The notes under the pieces were generated by a model. That model saw nothing but the letters and a program-made list of their open reading frames with translations, was not told where the DNA came from and made no database searches. Both the position numbers and the translations under genes were made by a program. A stretch of DNA of 64,000 bases from Rachycentron canadum (Eukaryota; Chordata; Actinopteri; Carangiformes; Rachycentridae): assembly GCA_038496675.1 (NCBI GenBank), contig CM076651.1, positions 17,939,746 through 18,003,745 on the forward strand, in the 5' to 3' direction. This document shows positions 1-13,600 of the stretch, one piece after another (the first letter of the stretch is position 1; each line of letters begins with the position of its first letter).

Positions 1-407
1 ACTGCTCCAAACGGATTAGAGCTTGTTAAATCCCTTAGTTTTAAGTCTGTGGTGAACATTTTTTTCAGCCTGCCTCTGTATCAGTGAGAGAACAAAAATA
101 AATGTAATAACAAAAGAAGTATATGACTTGAATTAGACAATTAATGACAAACACTTACTGTATAATGTAGAATAGCTACATTTTCAAAGCAATATTCCTG
201 TAATTTAAACAATTTATGCACTCACAGACTCAGTGGCAAGAACGATTTGACTCTCAACTTCACTCTGTTATATCAAATCACAACTTTTGGATGTTCTCTT
301 CTATCTGTCTTTCATAATGCTTGTCTTACCTCTTCTTCCTTTTCTTTATTGCTCTGTTGTCTCTCTCTCTTTCCTCTTTTCTGTGTTTTTGTTGCCTGTG
401 CTTGCAG

Positions 408-971
408 AACTATTTTGCTGATGCATGGAACACGTTTGATGCCTTAATTGTTGTGGGTAGCGTGGTTGACATTGCCATCACTGAGATCAATGTAAGTAGT
501 CATTTATCACACATACATACCTGCTTTACTGTGACTCTTTCCAGCAAGGAGGCCTTGCTCTCGCATCAGAGTTGCATTCAAAATCACCCGATTTTCAAGT
601 TAAAGTTGTAGGACAAGCGATTTAGTGGCATTTGGTGGTGAAGTTGCAGATTACATCACCCCAAGGAAGAGTGACCATCAGATAATATAAAAATATGAAT
701 GGCCCTCTCCAGAGAAGTGTTTGGTTTGCCCAGTTGAGGCAAACTAAATCTAAGCTAAAACAAAATTCTTTAGGTTTCAAGGTTTTTAACTCAAGTAAAT
801 TTTTATTCATATCGCCCAGTTCACAGCAGAAGTTATCGCAAGGTACTTTCCAAACAGAACAGGTCTAGACAGAGACCCAACAGTTCCCACCGAGAGCAAA
901 CACTTGGCAAATGTGGCAGGAAAAAACAACAGACAAGAGAGAGGAAAGAGGGCTGCAGAGAGTAACAGGAA

Positions 972-1007
<36 letters not shown>

Positions 1008-4000
1008 GGGGTGGTGAAGGGGCAATATGAAAACATAATCATTAATATTATGTTCCATCTCTGCCAATAGATACACCCAAAACCTACACACTAGTCCTCT
1101 AATATTTTTTACAACTGGCATAACGCCACAGTTTCATAATGTCTTAAAATTAAAATGACATCACTTTTTTGGACAATTTATAATTATATGAGATGAGACG
1201 GTTCAGAGAGACAAAGATTGACATGTAGGAAAGAATCCACACCGGCCAGGAATCAAACCGGGGGCTCGCCTCCTCAGAGAATTATACCACATAGTATATG
1301 CCTTAACCACTTGGCTATCAGGCCATGCCATGATGATATGGCCAATGTGATTTTGCAGTAGCCGTTAAATTTATGTTTAAGAAAAATGGCTTTCTATTTT
1401 ATTATGGGTGGCATCACACATGAAATAATTATTTGACTGAATAAAGGGGAAAAGGTGACAGGAGATGGACATTTTTATTGTCTTATAATTTCTGTTGTTA
1501 TTATTTCCGAAAAAATAAAATGTCAACAGTTTGAGAATCTAACAATATTTTTCGGAGCCGTTATTTGGATGTGATCACTCTGCTGCGCTGCTACTGCAAG
1601 GCCTCTCTGTGTCCATGCTTGAAACTGGTTTAAACTGGTTCAAGCCTGCAACAAACTCCATGCTTGTTGCAGGCTTGTCCGTGTGAAGGTCTTTGTCCTC
1701 TCAGTCACTTGTTTTTTAATTCATGTGTAAAAAAAAAACATGCTGTACAATTTTACTGATCTAATTCTAGGATTCATTCTGATGTACAACATAAACATCA
1801 CAAACAGAGAGTTACAGCAATGGGGTAAATATATCCAGTCAGCAGTTGGTATACCTGTAGATGCTGTGCTGTATGGTTCTTCAACATAACACCAGGGTAT
1901 TTATTTTCTTACATTCTTAGATGTAACATCTTTTTTTTCTTCCTTTCCTCTAAATATTGTAGTTATATGAAAATCTAAGATTTCAGACACTTTTCTTGCC
2001 TTGACAAGAATACACTATATACATCATGTATTTTTTATACGTTATAAAAATGTCAAAACTTCAGTTTAATCATTATCAATAATCATTAATCATTATCTGT
2101 GTGATCTACCACAGTAATCATCACACAGCAACAAGAAGAGATTTTAGGGGAAAAAATCGGCCTTGCTAACACTTTTTAGTTTGTTAGGAAACCAGTTTTT
2201 TGATGTCGAAAGGTCTCATACTTGAAAAATAATAGAAAAAAATTGTGTATTAAATGCCTGATTGACGTGCCTTCACATCAAATGCAATGTCAGTAGGTGA
2301 AATGCAAAATGTACTGCATAAAGACAGTAGAAATCAAAAAACAAACAATATCATCAGTTCAAACCAGTGTTTTGTCATTAAAGTACAAAAACAACAATAG
2401 TTATTTTTCCTTGACCACTGTACATTTGCAATGTTACTGCTGAGAACACGTGGTACAGCTTTGGCATGACAGGCTTTATGCTGATGCTCGTTTTTGTGCT
2501 GTCTGTTTCCATGTTAAATAAGCCCAAAGCAGTGTTTGGTGCTGTGCAGATGGTTTGTGTTACTTGGATTAACTTTAGGCTTTTGGTTTTAAGTCGGCAG
2601 CCATTCCTGTCGTCAAGGTGATAGTGGAGCCAGGGGTAAGAAGAACCCCCCCCTCCTCCTTCATTTAAAGCCCTTCACCCTTTTGTGTTAATGTAAAAGT
2701 TAAAGCATCAAGGTCTTTTTGTTGTCGCTCTCTGTCACTCGCCTACTGATGAAAACATTGAGATGCTTTCCTCCAGAGCTTCTGGTTTCACTTATTCAGT
2801 AAACTGTGAGGGTTTGTGAGTGAACTCTCAATGTCTGTCAAAATCCTGTTTTGAATCCACCTGGTTTGTTGCATTTTGGATCCAGTTTTGTTCAGATGAC
2901 ATTTTGTCCTGTCTGGGTGCATGGCATGACTCAGGGAAGCAGTAACACTGTACGCTGTTTATTTGATCATTTCAGCTTAGCTCTTCCAAGTCAGACAACC
3001 AAAAAATGTCAACATTTCACTGCTTTAAGTTTACATTTCTCCCTAAACGTTGTGTGTTTTTATTATAACAATAAGACAGTAAATGATGGTGCATCTAATA
3101 AATCTTGCCTGTCTCTTGACTGTTAATTCTATTTGTTGCTCGTTTGAATTAGCCTTTCAGAGTTAAATGTACTCTATGTGTGAGTCCTCCAGGTTTGTTA
3201 ATGGCATGGCATTTAAGACACAGACACACTCTGCATGCATGTTGATTGTTGTCATTGCAAAGATGCAGAGAGATCACAAACTAGGAGATTTCATCACAGT
3301 CATTTTAACCACTGACGTAACACAATGATTGAAAGAATGCATGTATGACTTTGCATGAATGAATGAGCGGGACGGGGATTTATTTGTGTTGGTGTTTGGA
3401 TGTTACACGCTCTGTTTTTTCTCCTCGCCTCCTCCGCTTCAGAACACAGAAGACAGCGCTCGCATCTCCATCACCTTCTTCCGCCTGTTCAGGGTGATGC
3501 GATTGGTCAAACTGCTGAGCAGGGGGGAGGGCATCAGGACTCTGCTGTGGACCTTTATCAAGTCCTTCCAGGTGAGACTGTTAGATAAGGAGCCGGTAAA
3601 ACAACCTGAATCTGCAATTACAGTTTGCAAGTTAGATTAGATTCAAACCATAAGAAGAAAGAAGCTTCGAAAAAATTATTAGAGCATTAAGAGCGGACTA
3701 GGTGCTGTGTTGGTATGATTGGAAACATGGAAAGACATTTTGAATAACTCATCCATGAGTTTGAAGCTTAGAGTTTGAAGAAACTGTGAATTAACTATAT
3801 AATTTGTTTCCAGTGGATCTAATGCTGTCATTGTGGCTTGATAATGTGCATCACTGGAAATAAAGACTCTGATACTTTCTCTTCTTTTCCCACTCAGGCC
3901 CTTCCCTATGTGGCCCTCCTGATTGCTATGTTGTTCTTCATATACGCAGTCATTGGAATGCAGGTATGATAATTGTTTGAAAATTAAAACCAGATATGAA

Positions 4001-4685
4001 GATATGTGTTGCCTTCACTTTTTTTCTTCTGAATTCATAATCGTAATTATTATTATTATTATTACTATTTTTGGCTTGTCCAGAATCTGAGAGCGGGCTC
4101 TCTGACTCTTCGGATTACATTTCTTTTTCTGCTTTTAGGTGTTTGGGAAAATTGCCATGGTGGATGGAACTCAAATCAACCGCAACAACAACTTTCAAAC
4201 CTTTCCTCAAGCTGTGTTGATGCTCTTCAGGTATGTTGTTAGTTACAAGCCTTTATGAGTCATCATGCACATATAAATGCATGTGATCTGCTGCTGTATT
4301 AATGGTGTGTTTTTGGGTGTAGGTGTGCTACAGGTGAGGCCTGGCAGGAGATCATGCTGGCCTGTCTACCAGGGAAGATGTGTGACTCAAAGTCTGACTA
4401 CAACCCTGGAGAGGAGAGAACATGTGGCAGTGGTTTCGCTATCATCTACTTCATCAGCTTCTACATGCTCTGTGCTTTTCTGGTAATTTTTTGATGTAAT
4501 CCAAGTAACGTTTGAGCACAAGACTTGAGTTTCAAACGTTGCATGTTCTGGTTTCAGATCATCAACCTATTTGTAGCTGTGATCATGGATAACTTTGACT
4601 ATCTGACCCGTGATTGGTCCATTCTGGGGCCGCATCACCTGGATGAGTTTAAAAGGATCTGGTCTGAATATGATCCTGAAGCCAA
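408..4685 (+). CDS. cacna1d: cacna1d exons for domain IV: S3, S4, S5, P-loop, S6
   Basis: Six exons. 408-491 gives the S2-S3 loop and S3 ([13 protein letters not shown]...). 3443-3571 gives the S4 voltage sensor, with arginines spaced in [19 protein letters not shown]. 3898-3963 is S5. 4139-4230 and 4323-4482 carry the P-loop, with the domain IV selectivity glutamate in CATGEAW. 4323-4482 and 4558-4685 carry S6, with the Tyr-Met pair of FYMLCAFL known to bind dihydropyridines in L-type channels. The EF-hand begins in the last exon ([16 protein letters not shown]). An alternative exon in the S3-S4 linker is known in mammals; I could not place one in the 492-3442 intron. Confidence 0.95.
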
Positions 4686-7600
4686 GTGAGTTCTCAGAAC
4701 CCACTGACACAAGCTCTCTCTTGTTGTTAATCCTGTATATGCTACGCTACTGCAAGAAGTATTTATGTCAATACACGTAGGATGGTGATTGTTGTGATTG
4801 GCTGTCTTAGGTGTGTTGACTCATTGTTTTCACCTGAAGTGGTTGTGAAAGCTGTGTTTCGTGCCACAATGTCATTTTGAATCATTGAATATATCTTGTC
4901 AGGGGCAGGATAAAGCATCTTGATGTGGTGACTCTGCTGAGGAGGATCCAGCCTCCTCTGGGTTTTGGCAAGCTCTGCCCTCACAGGGTGGCCTGTAAGG
5001 TGGGCTTCCACAGCTCAGCAACACACCATACATGCAGAAACTGTTGTGGTCATTACAAAAGCATTAATTTCACATTTGATGTCTCCCCGATAATCTGTAT
5101 TTTGAATTCTCTTTCAGCGTCTGGTGGCAATGAACATGCCCCTGAACAGTGATGGGACTGTCATGTTTAATGCCACTTTGTTTGCTCTGGTTCGCACTGC
5201 TCTCAAGATTAAGACTGAGGGTGAGTCTGCACCTGCATGCAGTTGTGCATTACATCCAGTACAGTTAAAAAAAAAGAAAACAATATTTAAATAGATTTAA
5301 TTTCTCCTTTGAGTCCTTTGAGCATGAGGAGCCCAAGCGAGGAGCTTAGCGCCCTGTTGTGTGAACTCCAGTTTCCAGGCATAGAAGGAGTTTGAGATGA
5401 CAATGTGTGACAATGCTCAGTGTTTTAGTTATCTATTATAGTTAGATGCACAATGTCTCCAGAGGGCATGAAGAGAGAGGAAAAACTTTGGTGAACTAAA
5501 CAGACTAAACTAAATAAATTCATCAGTCTGAGTAGAGACCACAGAATGTATATAGGATTGGATGTAGACTCCATGTCTGAAATGTGAAGAGCCTTAAACT
5601 GCACTCTAATGCCCACCAGTTCCACTGGTTGCAAAAGTCTGATTGGATTGAAGTCTATGAGCAAAGAGCCCTACTTTTAACTTGATTTATTACCTCAGTA
5701 ATGAGTTTAGGGTCTCACAATTGTCTTCAATACAAACCATTGGCTGATGTCACTGGTGTGCTGCCACTTGGTAGAGACGTGAATAAAATGAAACTAAACA
5801 TACTAAGACATGAATTAAAATGTTAATATTAGTGAGTGTTATGCTTAAACACTGTCCCCATTATTCTGCACTGGGCAAACATCATCATGACGTGATCAGG
5901 ATGCCTATATGCTTAGTCCACATTTTGTCTCAAGAGGGAGCTATAAAGGTTCATAGTAATTTCTCCTTTTGTTGCATAATTGAGTGACTGAACACCAGCG
6001 TGGTTTTTCCTGTTTTAATTTCTCACCGGGAATTTGGCTTGTAGGAATTCTCTGTAGCTTTAAATGTCAAGATTTCTGTTGTTGTGCGATAGTGTGTGGC
6101 TGAAAGAGAAGAGTAGGCCCCTTAATAATTTATAATTCTGCTCATTCATTGGGTCTCTAATTTCTAAGGTAACCTGGAACAAGCAAATGAGGAGCTTAGA
6201 GCTGTGATCAAGAAGATCTGGAAGAGGACCAGCATGAAGCTGCTGGACCAAGTGGTTCCCCCTGCAGGCGGTCAGTGGTCATTACATCATCACGTGCGCT
6301 CACCATCATCCACAGTGGCATCACCGTGTGCCTGTCTTTCTCTACACCGCTCTCTCTCTCGCTTTCTCAATTGATTTGAATATACGCTATTTCTCACTAG
6401 CCTTTTCTAAAGAATTAATAAACCTCAAATGTCAACCAAAAAAAAAAAAAAAAGACATCAAGCGCCAATTTACATCTGGTCTCATTTGCATTGGGAGAAG
6501 GAAGTGACACTGCAAACAAGTCTATGTTTGTGTGTATTAATAGAAGTAAGAATGTCAAACAATGCACATGCATTTGAATGCAATTTTAATATTCACTTTG
6601 AATGGGAAAAGCAGTCACAGGGCTTAAAGCTTAAATTGGCTATTCTCCAGACCCTTGAAAGGAGCTGGTCCTTTGTGGGGTGTTTTGTGTACTTCCTCCT
6701 TTTATAATTTCCCATCCTTCTTTCTCCATTTTTTTTAGTTAATACTAACATAAATGCTGTGACTTGATAAGAGGCCTGCTGTAAAATAATTTAAAAAATA
6801 ATGTTTGCTGCTTGGATAGATTTCTCTTAACACATTATTTTGTGAAGATAAGACAATGGTTCAATATTTCAATCCCCTGGAATCAGGAACTAGTAATCCG
6901 TGCTGACTACAGTTTTACACTGTAGAGGAGCACATTACTCAAGAAATTTACTAAAAACCACCTTTCAATCAGCATCCTGTTTTTGTTTTTCTCAAGTAGT
7001 GAGGCCCACTTTCTGACCTTGTTGAGATACAGACATAGAATTGTTTCCTGTCACTTCATCTCAGTACAGAGAAAGACTGTTTATCATTGTCAGGCAGACA
7101 CAGTTTAACTTTCATGATCCTACAATTCTGTTTATTGTCACACTGTGTGAAGTTCTTCGGTTTTATTTCCTTTAACTATTGAACATACTGTATTTTACAC
7201 AGATATAAAATGTCAAAAACATTAATATTTGTAATTAAGTGCTGATGTGTTAATATGCTAGGGCCTAATTACAATCATCATCACCAAAACTGAAACAGAA
7301 ACCCACTAATCCTTTGTTGTAAGAACTCACTTTAATGTGGATTTTTTATACCCATGTTAAACTAGCCTAATTGATTTCGTAGCTGGTTTCGTGAGATCAG
7401 ATAGATATAGATGTATGGGAAATACCTTGTACCACATGTCTGCTGGTGCACTTCCTGTCTGTATCAGTATATTTGAATGCATCATATATCAGTGCATCAG
7501 AATTTGTTTCAAGCTAAGCTGTGAAAGGCATTTCACTTGTGCCGTATTTGTAGATCAAGTCATTTGTGACTGATCTTACTTTATTCCTACTGTGTAGAGC

Positions 7601-10600
7601 AGTTGCAGGAGAGAACAACATTTTTTGAGAACTGTAGTTGATCACAGTGATGAGTGGTTTTTTACTAGCCTTAATATTTTTGTCCATATTTATGTCCATG
7701 TATCAAATTTTGTTTTATGTCCGACATAATTATTATTATTTTTTGTGGACAGATGTTTATTTACCATTATTATTGTCATCATTATTGTGAGTCCCTCTCC
7801 TGGCACATCACCTGAGCAGGATGCATGTGTCTGTGTGGCTTTCCATTACACAGTCTATTTCATCCAGTGTTGCGTAAAGGTTAAAACAAGAAATACAATC
7901 CAGAAATGAATATGAGCATACAATAAAGCTAGAGTTTGGTTTGCAAACAGCATAGCAAATGTCAACTTCCACATCCTCCTTTCTACAGGCATACAGCTGT
8001 GGGCAGTTGAGTCATTATGTTGATCATCATTGATGCGTTGAGATTATGATTTATTACGCATACAGGGCTTTTATTAATAGAGCCAACAATAAGCACCAAT
8101 GAGTCTTTGAGTTGGAGTTTCAGCTAATTTCCAAATACGTATGAATGTTCCTGTGATCAAACCAGAGCTTCCTCTAGTTGTGTCAATGTAGTTTCCTCAT
8201 CCATGTTTTTATAGCTGCATGTCTTGCATGTCTGTGCATTAGTTTGCTAACCCCTCTCTCTCTTTTCTGCCAAGCCCCTCTCTTTCACAGCTTCGTCTGC
8301 TTTCACTGCTGTCAGTTGCTGGCCTTCTTCTTTTCTCTTTCTGCCGTCCTGAGCTCTTTGGAGCAGTTCTGTTTTAGTCTGGTGGCATGAAACTACTGAT
8401 ACCTCTCTGAAAACTTAATTGGCCTCTGTCCAGAAAAAGAATATGATCATTTTTTTTGGATGCATTTTTAAGAAAAATAAAATCTTACCATCTTATTAAA
8501 TGAGTGAGTGAAACGGTCCATTTTACTTGCGTTGATCACTTGCTTCAAAACATATATCATGAAAATCCAAAATCTGATAATTAATTGGCCCATACTTTCA
8601 TATGCATTTAGAAATATGCATGATAGACTGCATAGACTACACCTGCCCAGTCTTATCAGGTGTTCTTTATCTTATGTAGTTTATTGTGGTAAACATCACC
8701 AACAAAATAAGTGTTTTCTTTCTGAACAGAGCCTTTTGTTGTTTTTCTCTGGCTGAGTTGGGTGAAGTAAAAAAAAGTGTTAGGTGCTTGAGGAAGGATC
8801 ATCATCACTCTCCTTGATCCACCAGAGAGAATGATGCCTCAATCTTTAAACATCCACTCCACCAACTTTTGTCACCTTTAATTGATTCCTCTCAAGCTAA
8901 AATGGGTCAAGGAAAGGTGACAACAAATGGAAAAAAACCTACAATTTCATACACACCACAATTCAGCCTCTTTTTTTTAGTGCTAAGTCTCTTTCCCCAG
9001 CGCTTCACGAACCACTTAATCTGGGTGAATCAGACACAGTTTTGATAATCCTCCCTAAATGGCAGATAGTGTGTGTAGTCACAGTTTCCACTATGGTGAA
9101 ATTTAGTTTTGTGTATTCTCCCTTGTAAAGGGAGCTGTAGGTTTGACCCTTGCTGCTTTGCCAAACTCTTTTACTTTGCTGCTTCCCTGCATGTGCTTCT
9201 AGCTACAGATCATGTTGTTTTTCTGGGATACATATACATGCCTCTGCTCTTCTGTCTCTGATGTTAAATCTTAAATTCTGCAGTTAGTGTGTAATGTGTG
9301 TGTGTCTGTGTGGTGGAAACTGGTTAGATTTACTTGAATGAGAAGTGTTCACCTCAGCCATAAATTACTGTGATAAAAATGGTTTTTGGTACATTAAGGT
9401 CTACGAGCTCAAGGGAGTTTATATACCTGCTGCTATGAGCAGCTGCATGTGAATGGGAATGTTTGTGTGTGTGTGTGTACGTGTGTGTGTATTTCGTAAC
9501 CATGGGTATTTTGACTGATGAAGCAAGATGGAAGTTGCAGACAAAGATATGATCTGTTATAAGTGTTTGCATGTGTGTAGGTGTATCTGCTGCCATTTGC
9601 AGCTGACTGTACAACATTTTTGCAGATAATGATATGCACCACTATGAATAGAAAAAGCATAACCACTTTGCACATATCAACAGAGAATAGTGCCATCACT
9701 ATCATATAGCTACACCTTTGTTAAATTCTTGTGTAAAATGTAGATTAACAGGGAGGTTTAAATATACTCTGCACTCGACAGGACCTCACCTGTGACGCAG
9801 GGACCCAAAGTTGTACTTCCAGATAAATCATAAAGGCAATAGTTTCTCCAACGTGAACCTAGTTTACAAGGCAGCAGAGTATGTGCTGCTCAGTGGTGAT
9901 GAAATAGTGTTTCCTGGACTGAACATGAATGATAACAGTGAAAAACTGAGGATTTATGGCACTTTGCTAACTAATGTGTCTTGGTATTCTTTTCACTTGG
10001 ATTGCTATATAAGCAATTTGTTGTGAAGTCAGCAAATTGTCCTCTGCAGGGGTTGTACTCCATTATTGTGATAGTTTACTTCAGTTTAGTGCAATTTGAT
10101 TCTTCTTCTGCCCAGATATGTTTGTGCACTCTGTTCAGTGTTTAGGTGTCGTGTTATTGCAGCATTCAGACTCAGAGTTGGTGTTGATCTGGGAGGCTTT
10201 GTTGTGTCTGGTCTGTTCACTCAGATGACGAGGTAACAGTGGGGAAGTTCTATGCCACCTTCCTGATACAGGACTACTTCAGGAAGTTCAAGAGGCGCAA
10301 AGAGCAAGGTCTTGTGGGAAGGCGCTCATGGGAGAGGCTGAACACCACCATGGCTCTGCAAGTGAGTATAGTGGATCAGTGCAAAAGATTTACTGTGAGA
10401 AATATTGGTAGACTCCCATCTAGATTCCAATATCCACATCACCCAAAGTCAAACTATTATCAAACTTAAACTGCAGCGAACGTCAGAGAAAAAACACTTA
10501 AGTGTTTTTAAGTGTCTAAGTGTCTTTAGCTTATTTTAAAAAAAATCATTGTTGGAGATCTACAAAGACATCATCAAGACATTAAAACTTAGGTCCCTGC

Positions 10601-13600
10601 ACTAACCTCTAGTGGGTCATTGAATAGAGTTTAAAAGGGTCGATTCACCCAAACATGTACTGTTATCAAGTTATCAATTTTAATTAATTTGACTGGCGAT
10701 GCAATATCGATCTGTTCATTGAAGGTAAACAGAATTTCTTCTGTCGTGCTCACAGTGAAAAATCAGAACAAAAACATTCAGAAGCAACAGCTCTCACAGC
10801 AAAAGTTTCCCACTTTTATTAGAATTAATTAATTAATAAAAAAAAAACAGATTTTCTATTATTTAAGGCAGAAGAACAAATAGAACCACAAGAGACTCAG
10901 TGTACATCAAGTGTAAACAAAAGAAATGCTGTACACAAATAAAATAGTCAGGGACTCCCCCCCAATCATATACAGCAACATTTGCCAAGTTAACCAATTT
11001 CCTCTTAAGGGGATACATGGGATAAAAGGATACAGGATAAAAAGCTGCTTTGGAATGATATGAATCTCTTTGTTCAGGCTGGCCTTCGCACACTACATGA
11101 CATTGGACCGGAGATCCGTCGAGCCATATCATGTGACCTGCAGGAGGAGGGACTAGTAAATGCCAATGGAGAAGAAGATGAAGAAATTTACAGGGTAAAC
11201 ATTCAGATAGATCCTGTTCATATCCTGTTCATACATAAAAACACTCTTTGAATAACGATTTGTCCCTGATGTGGGTTTTCCACAAAAAAGCTTGTTAGAA
11301 TTGAAATGACATATGTAGTCTTTCTCTCTTGATGAAGAATGATGAAAAAACTGAATCTATAGATATTGCACTGATATCTAATTTTGATGGACACATTTCA
11401 CATATTTTATTATAGTAAATCAAAACTAGTGAATCAAAGCAACACAAAGAAGAATTCATCAGATTTGCAGATCAGCTCCTTTGTTTCTTGACATCTTTCC
11501 TGACTTTGGTTGAGATTTTAGTCACTAATCACACAACACAGTCAATTCACCTACAATGGAATACTTGTGTACAATATGTCTTTCTTTGCTCTTGACTTAA
11601 CTACAGAGAGGATACATAAAAAGGACAAACACAACTTTTCATTTACATCATGAAAGTGGAGAAAAGAATAGAGGATGCTTTAAATCAAGGGTCAATGTTG
11701 GATTCCTCCTCACTAACATAATTTATAATTCCTGATAAATTCCATCACTGTTCATTTTTTTTAGTGTGTGTGTGCATTGTCTCTGTGCAGCGTAATGGTG
11801 GTTTGTTTGGAAACCATGTCAACCATGTGAGTGGTGATCAGCAAGGCTCCTCCCACCCAACCACGGTCACCCAACGCCCGCTGCAGATCCTGCCCTTCTC
11901 CTGCAGCTCCTCGACTGAGCCCACCCAAACGGGCAGGAGCGCGAGCAGCAATGACAGGGAAGGAGAGACAGAGATGAACTCATCACCCATCCAGTATAAT
12001 CATCATTATCACCCCCCTCATCTGTATAATTATCCTCACTGTAATTCCACTTGCCATCAATCGCCAATACCCTCCAATGCCAACCTCAACAATGCCAACG
12101 TGCCCTCACTTCTCTCCATGACCAGTGGGAGGCAGCAGAAGTGTCTGTTAAGGCGAGACCGCCCCTCCTCAACCAAAAATGGATCATCAGCATCCACTTA
12201 CAGCAAAGGAGCACATGACAAGCTTTGGAAGTCACACTCCACAAGGTCAGTGGTTCACCTCAAAGGGACTGACTACGCCGAAACAGTTAGTCCTGTTATT
12301 GCAGTTATTATGTATATATACAGCACAGGGCTGAGCAGTCACAGCAGCCTCTTTTGCGATAGATGGCTGTCGTATAATCTCATGACTCAAAACTGACATT
12401 ATAATGAGTTAAGACACAAAGTTTGGTAGAGCACGTTGAAAAGAGCTGACTCCTGCACTGTAGGGTACAGTGATGCATCAGAGTTTTCGTATCGTGACTT
12501 TGAATTTACTAAACTTAATTATCCAAATCACAAAGAAATAGTCAAACACAGTTAATGAAAAAGTGATTGTATTCTCAATTAATGAATCAATCATTTAACC
12601 AATAAAATGTTCGAAAATGATGTCTGTCAGTTTCCCAGAGCACAAGGTGGCTTCTTTTGTCTGACCTACAGTCTGAAACCAAAATTTACTTTTATTAAGA
12701 AGCAAAGAAATTTTGCAAATAGTCACATTTCAGAAGCTGGAATCAGAGATTTTTCTTTTATCCCATTTGCTTGAAATCTGAATGACTTCACTGATGAGTT
12801 GATTGTCCAAAAAATGTCAGACAAATTTTCTTTTGATCAGCTAACTGTCAGATCTTGTGTCAGTCACTGCTTGCCAGAATATCCTCTGAAACCTTCAACA
12901 GAAGAAAGAACATTGAAAAAAAGGGATTTTAGATTGAGGTCCATCCTGAAACTACCCCAAGCCCAATATTGAGCACGGAGCAGATTTCATTGCTCCATGT
13001 CAAACATTGGTCATCCCTCACTGAGGTACACCGTTTTTTCATCCCATCTGCCCAGACAGCGGACTGCAAAACAACATCCTTATGAATACTGTCTCATTTC
13101 CCAACAAGTATTTTCAATTGCCAGATTGTGGCTCGTGATGAAAGTATGTTAATATATATATATAAGATTATGTGTTTTTTAAGAGTTTTTTGCTTTTGTT
13201 CTTCGAGATTTGACACCAGACTTAACTACAGACTTAAAATAACTTCCCTACAGTATTTCTTTCCTAAGCCTGTCAACTTAAATTCAGTCAAGGCAGAAAA
13301 ACATTCCTTGGCATCCAACATTTCCATTTTATCAAAATGACATTGCTACGATTTCTAAAATTCACCCAGATTTCAAGAGAACATTCCTGATATAATGTCC
13401 CAATTTCCCTTAATATTTGACAGTCCTTGTTGTTAATGATTCTATAGACGTACCTTTTGCCAAATCTATATAGTATGCCTAGGGGCAAGAATGAAACCAG
13501 TGACACTCCTTCTCATGTAGCCTCTTATTCTTTCCCTTCCTGTTTCTCATGTTGCAAATAACCCTGTTTGCGTCACTCACCTCTTCCTTTCCTTGGAGCA

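Larger units (their letters stand above)
492..3442 (+). other. cacna1d intron
   Basis: Non-coding intron of 2.95 kb. It holds a GA microsatellite (about 974-1005) and a minus-strand tRNA-derived SINE relic (about 1181-1325). The open frames in it are short and have no recognisable protein similarity. No other structure seen. Confidence 0.8.

Noticed and set aside
1245..1322. Functional tRNA gene
   Set aside because: A and B boxes are present but box B is imperfect, no clean acceptor stem pairs, and the downstream sequence is SINE-like.
2595..2636. Alternative S3-S4 linker exon of cacna1d
   Set aside because: A segment with AG and GTAAGA ends exists near 2600-2635, but in the required phase 0 it meets a stop and it does not resemble the known exon.
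9354..9705. Overlapping minus-strand open frames
   Set aside because: They come from a GT/CA microsatellite (Thr-His repeats); no coding signal.
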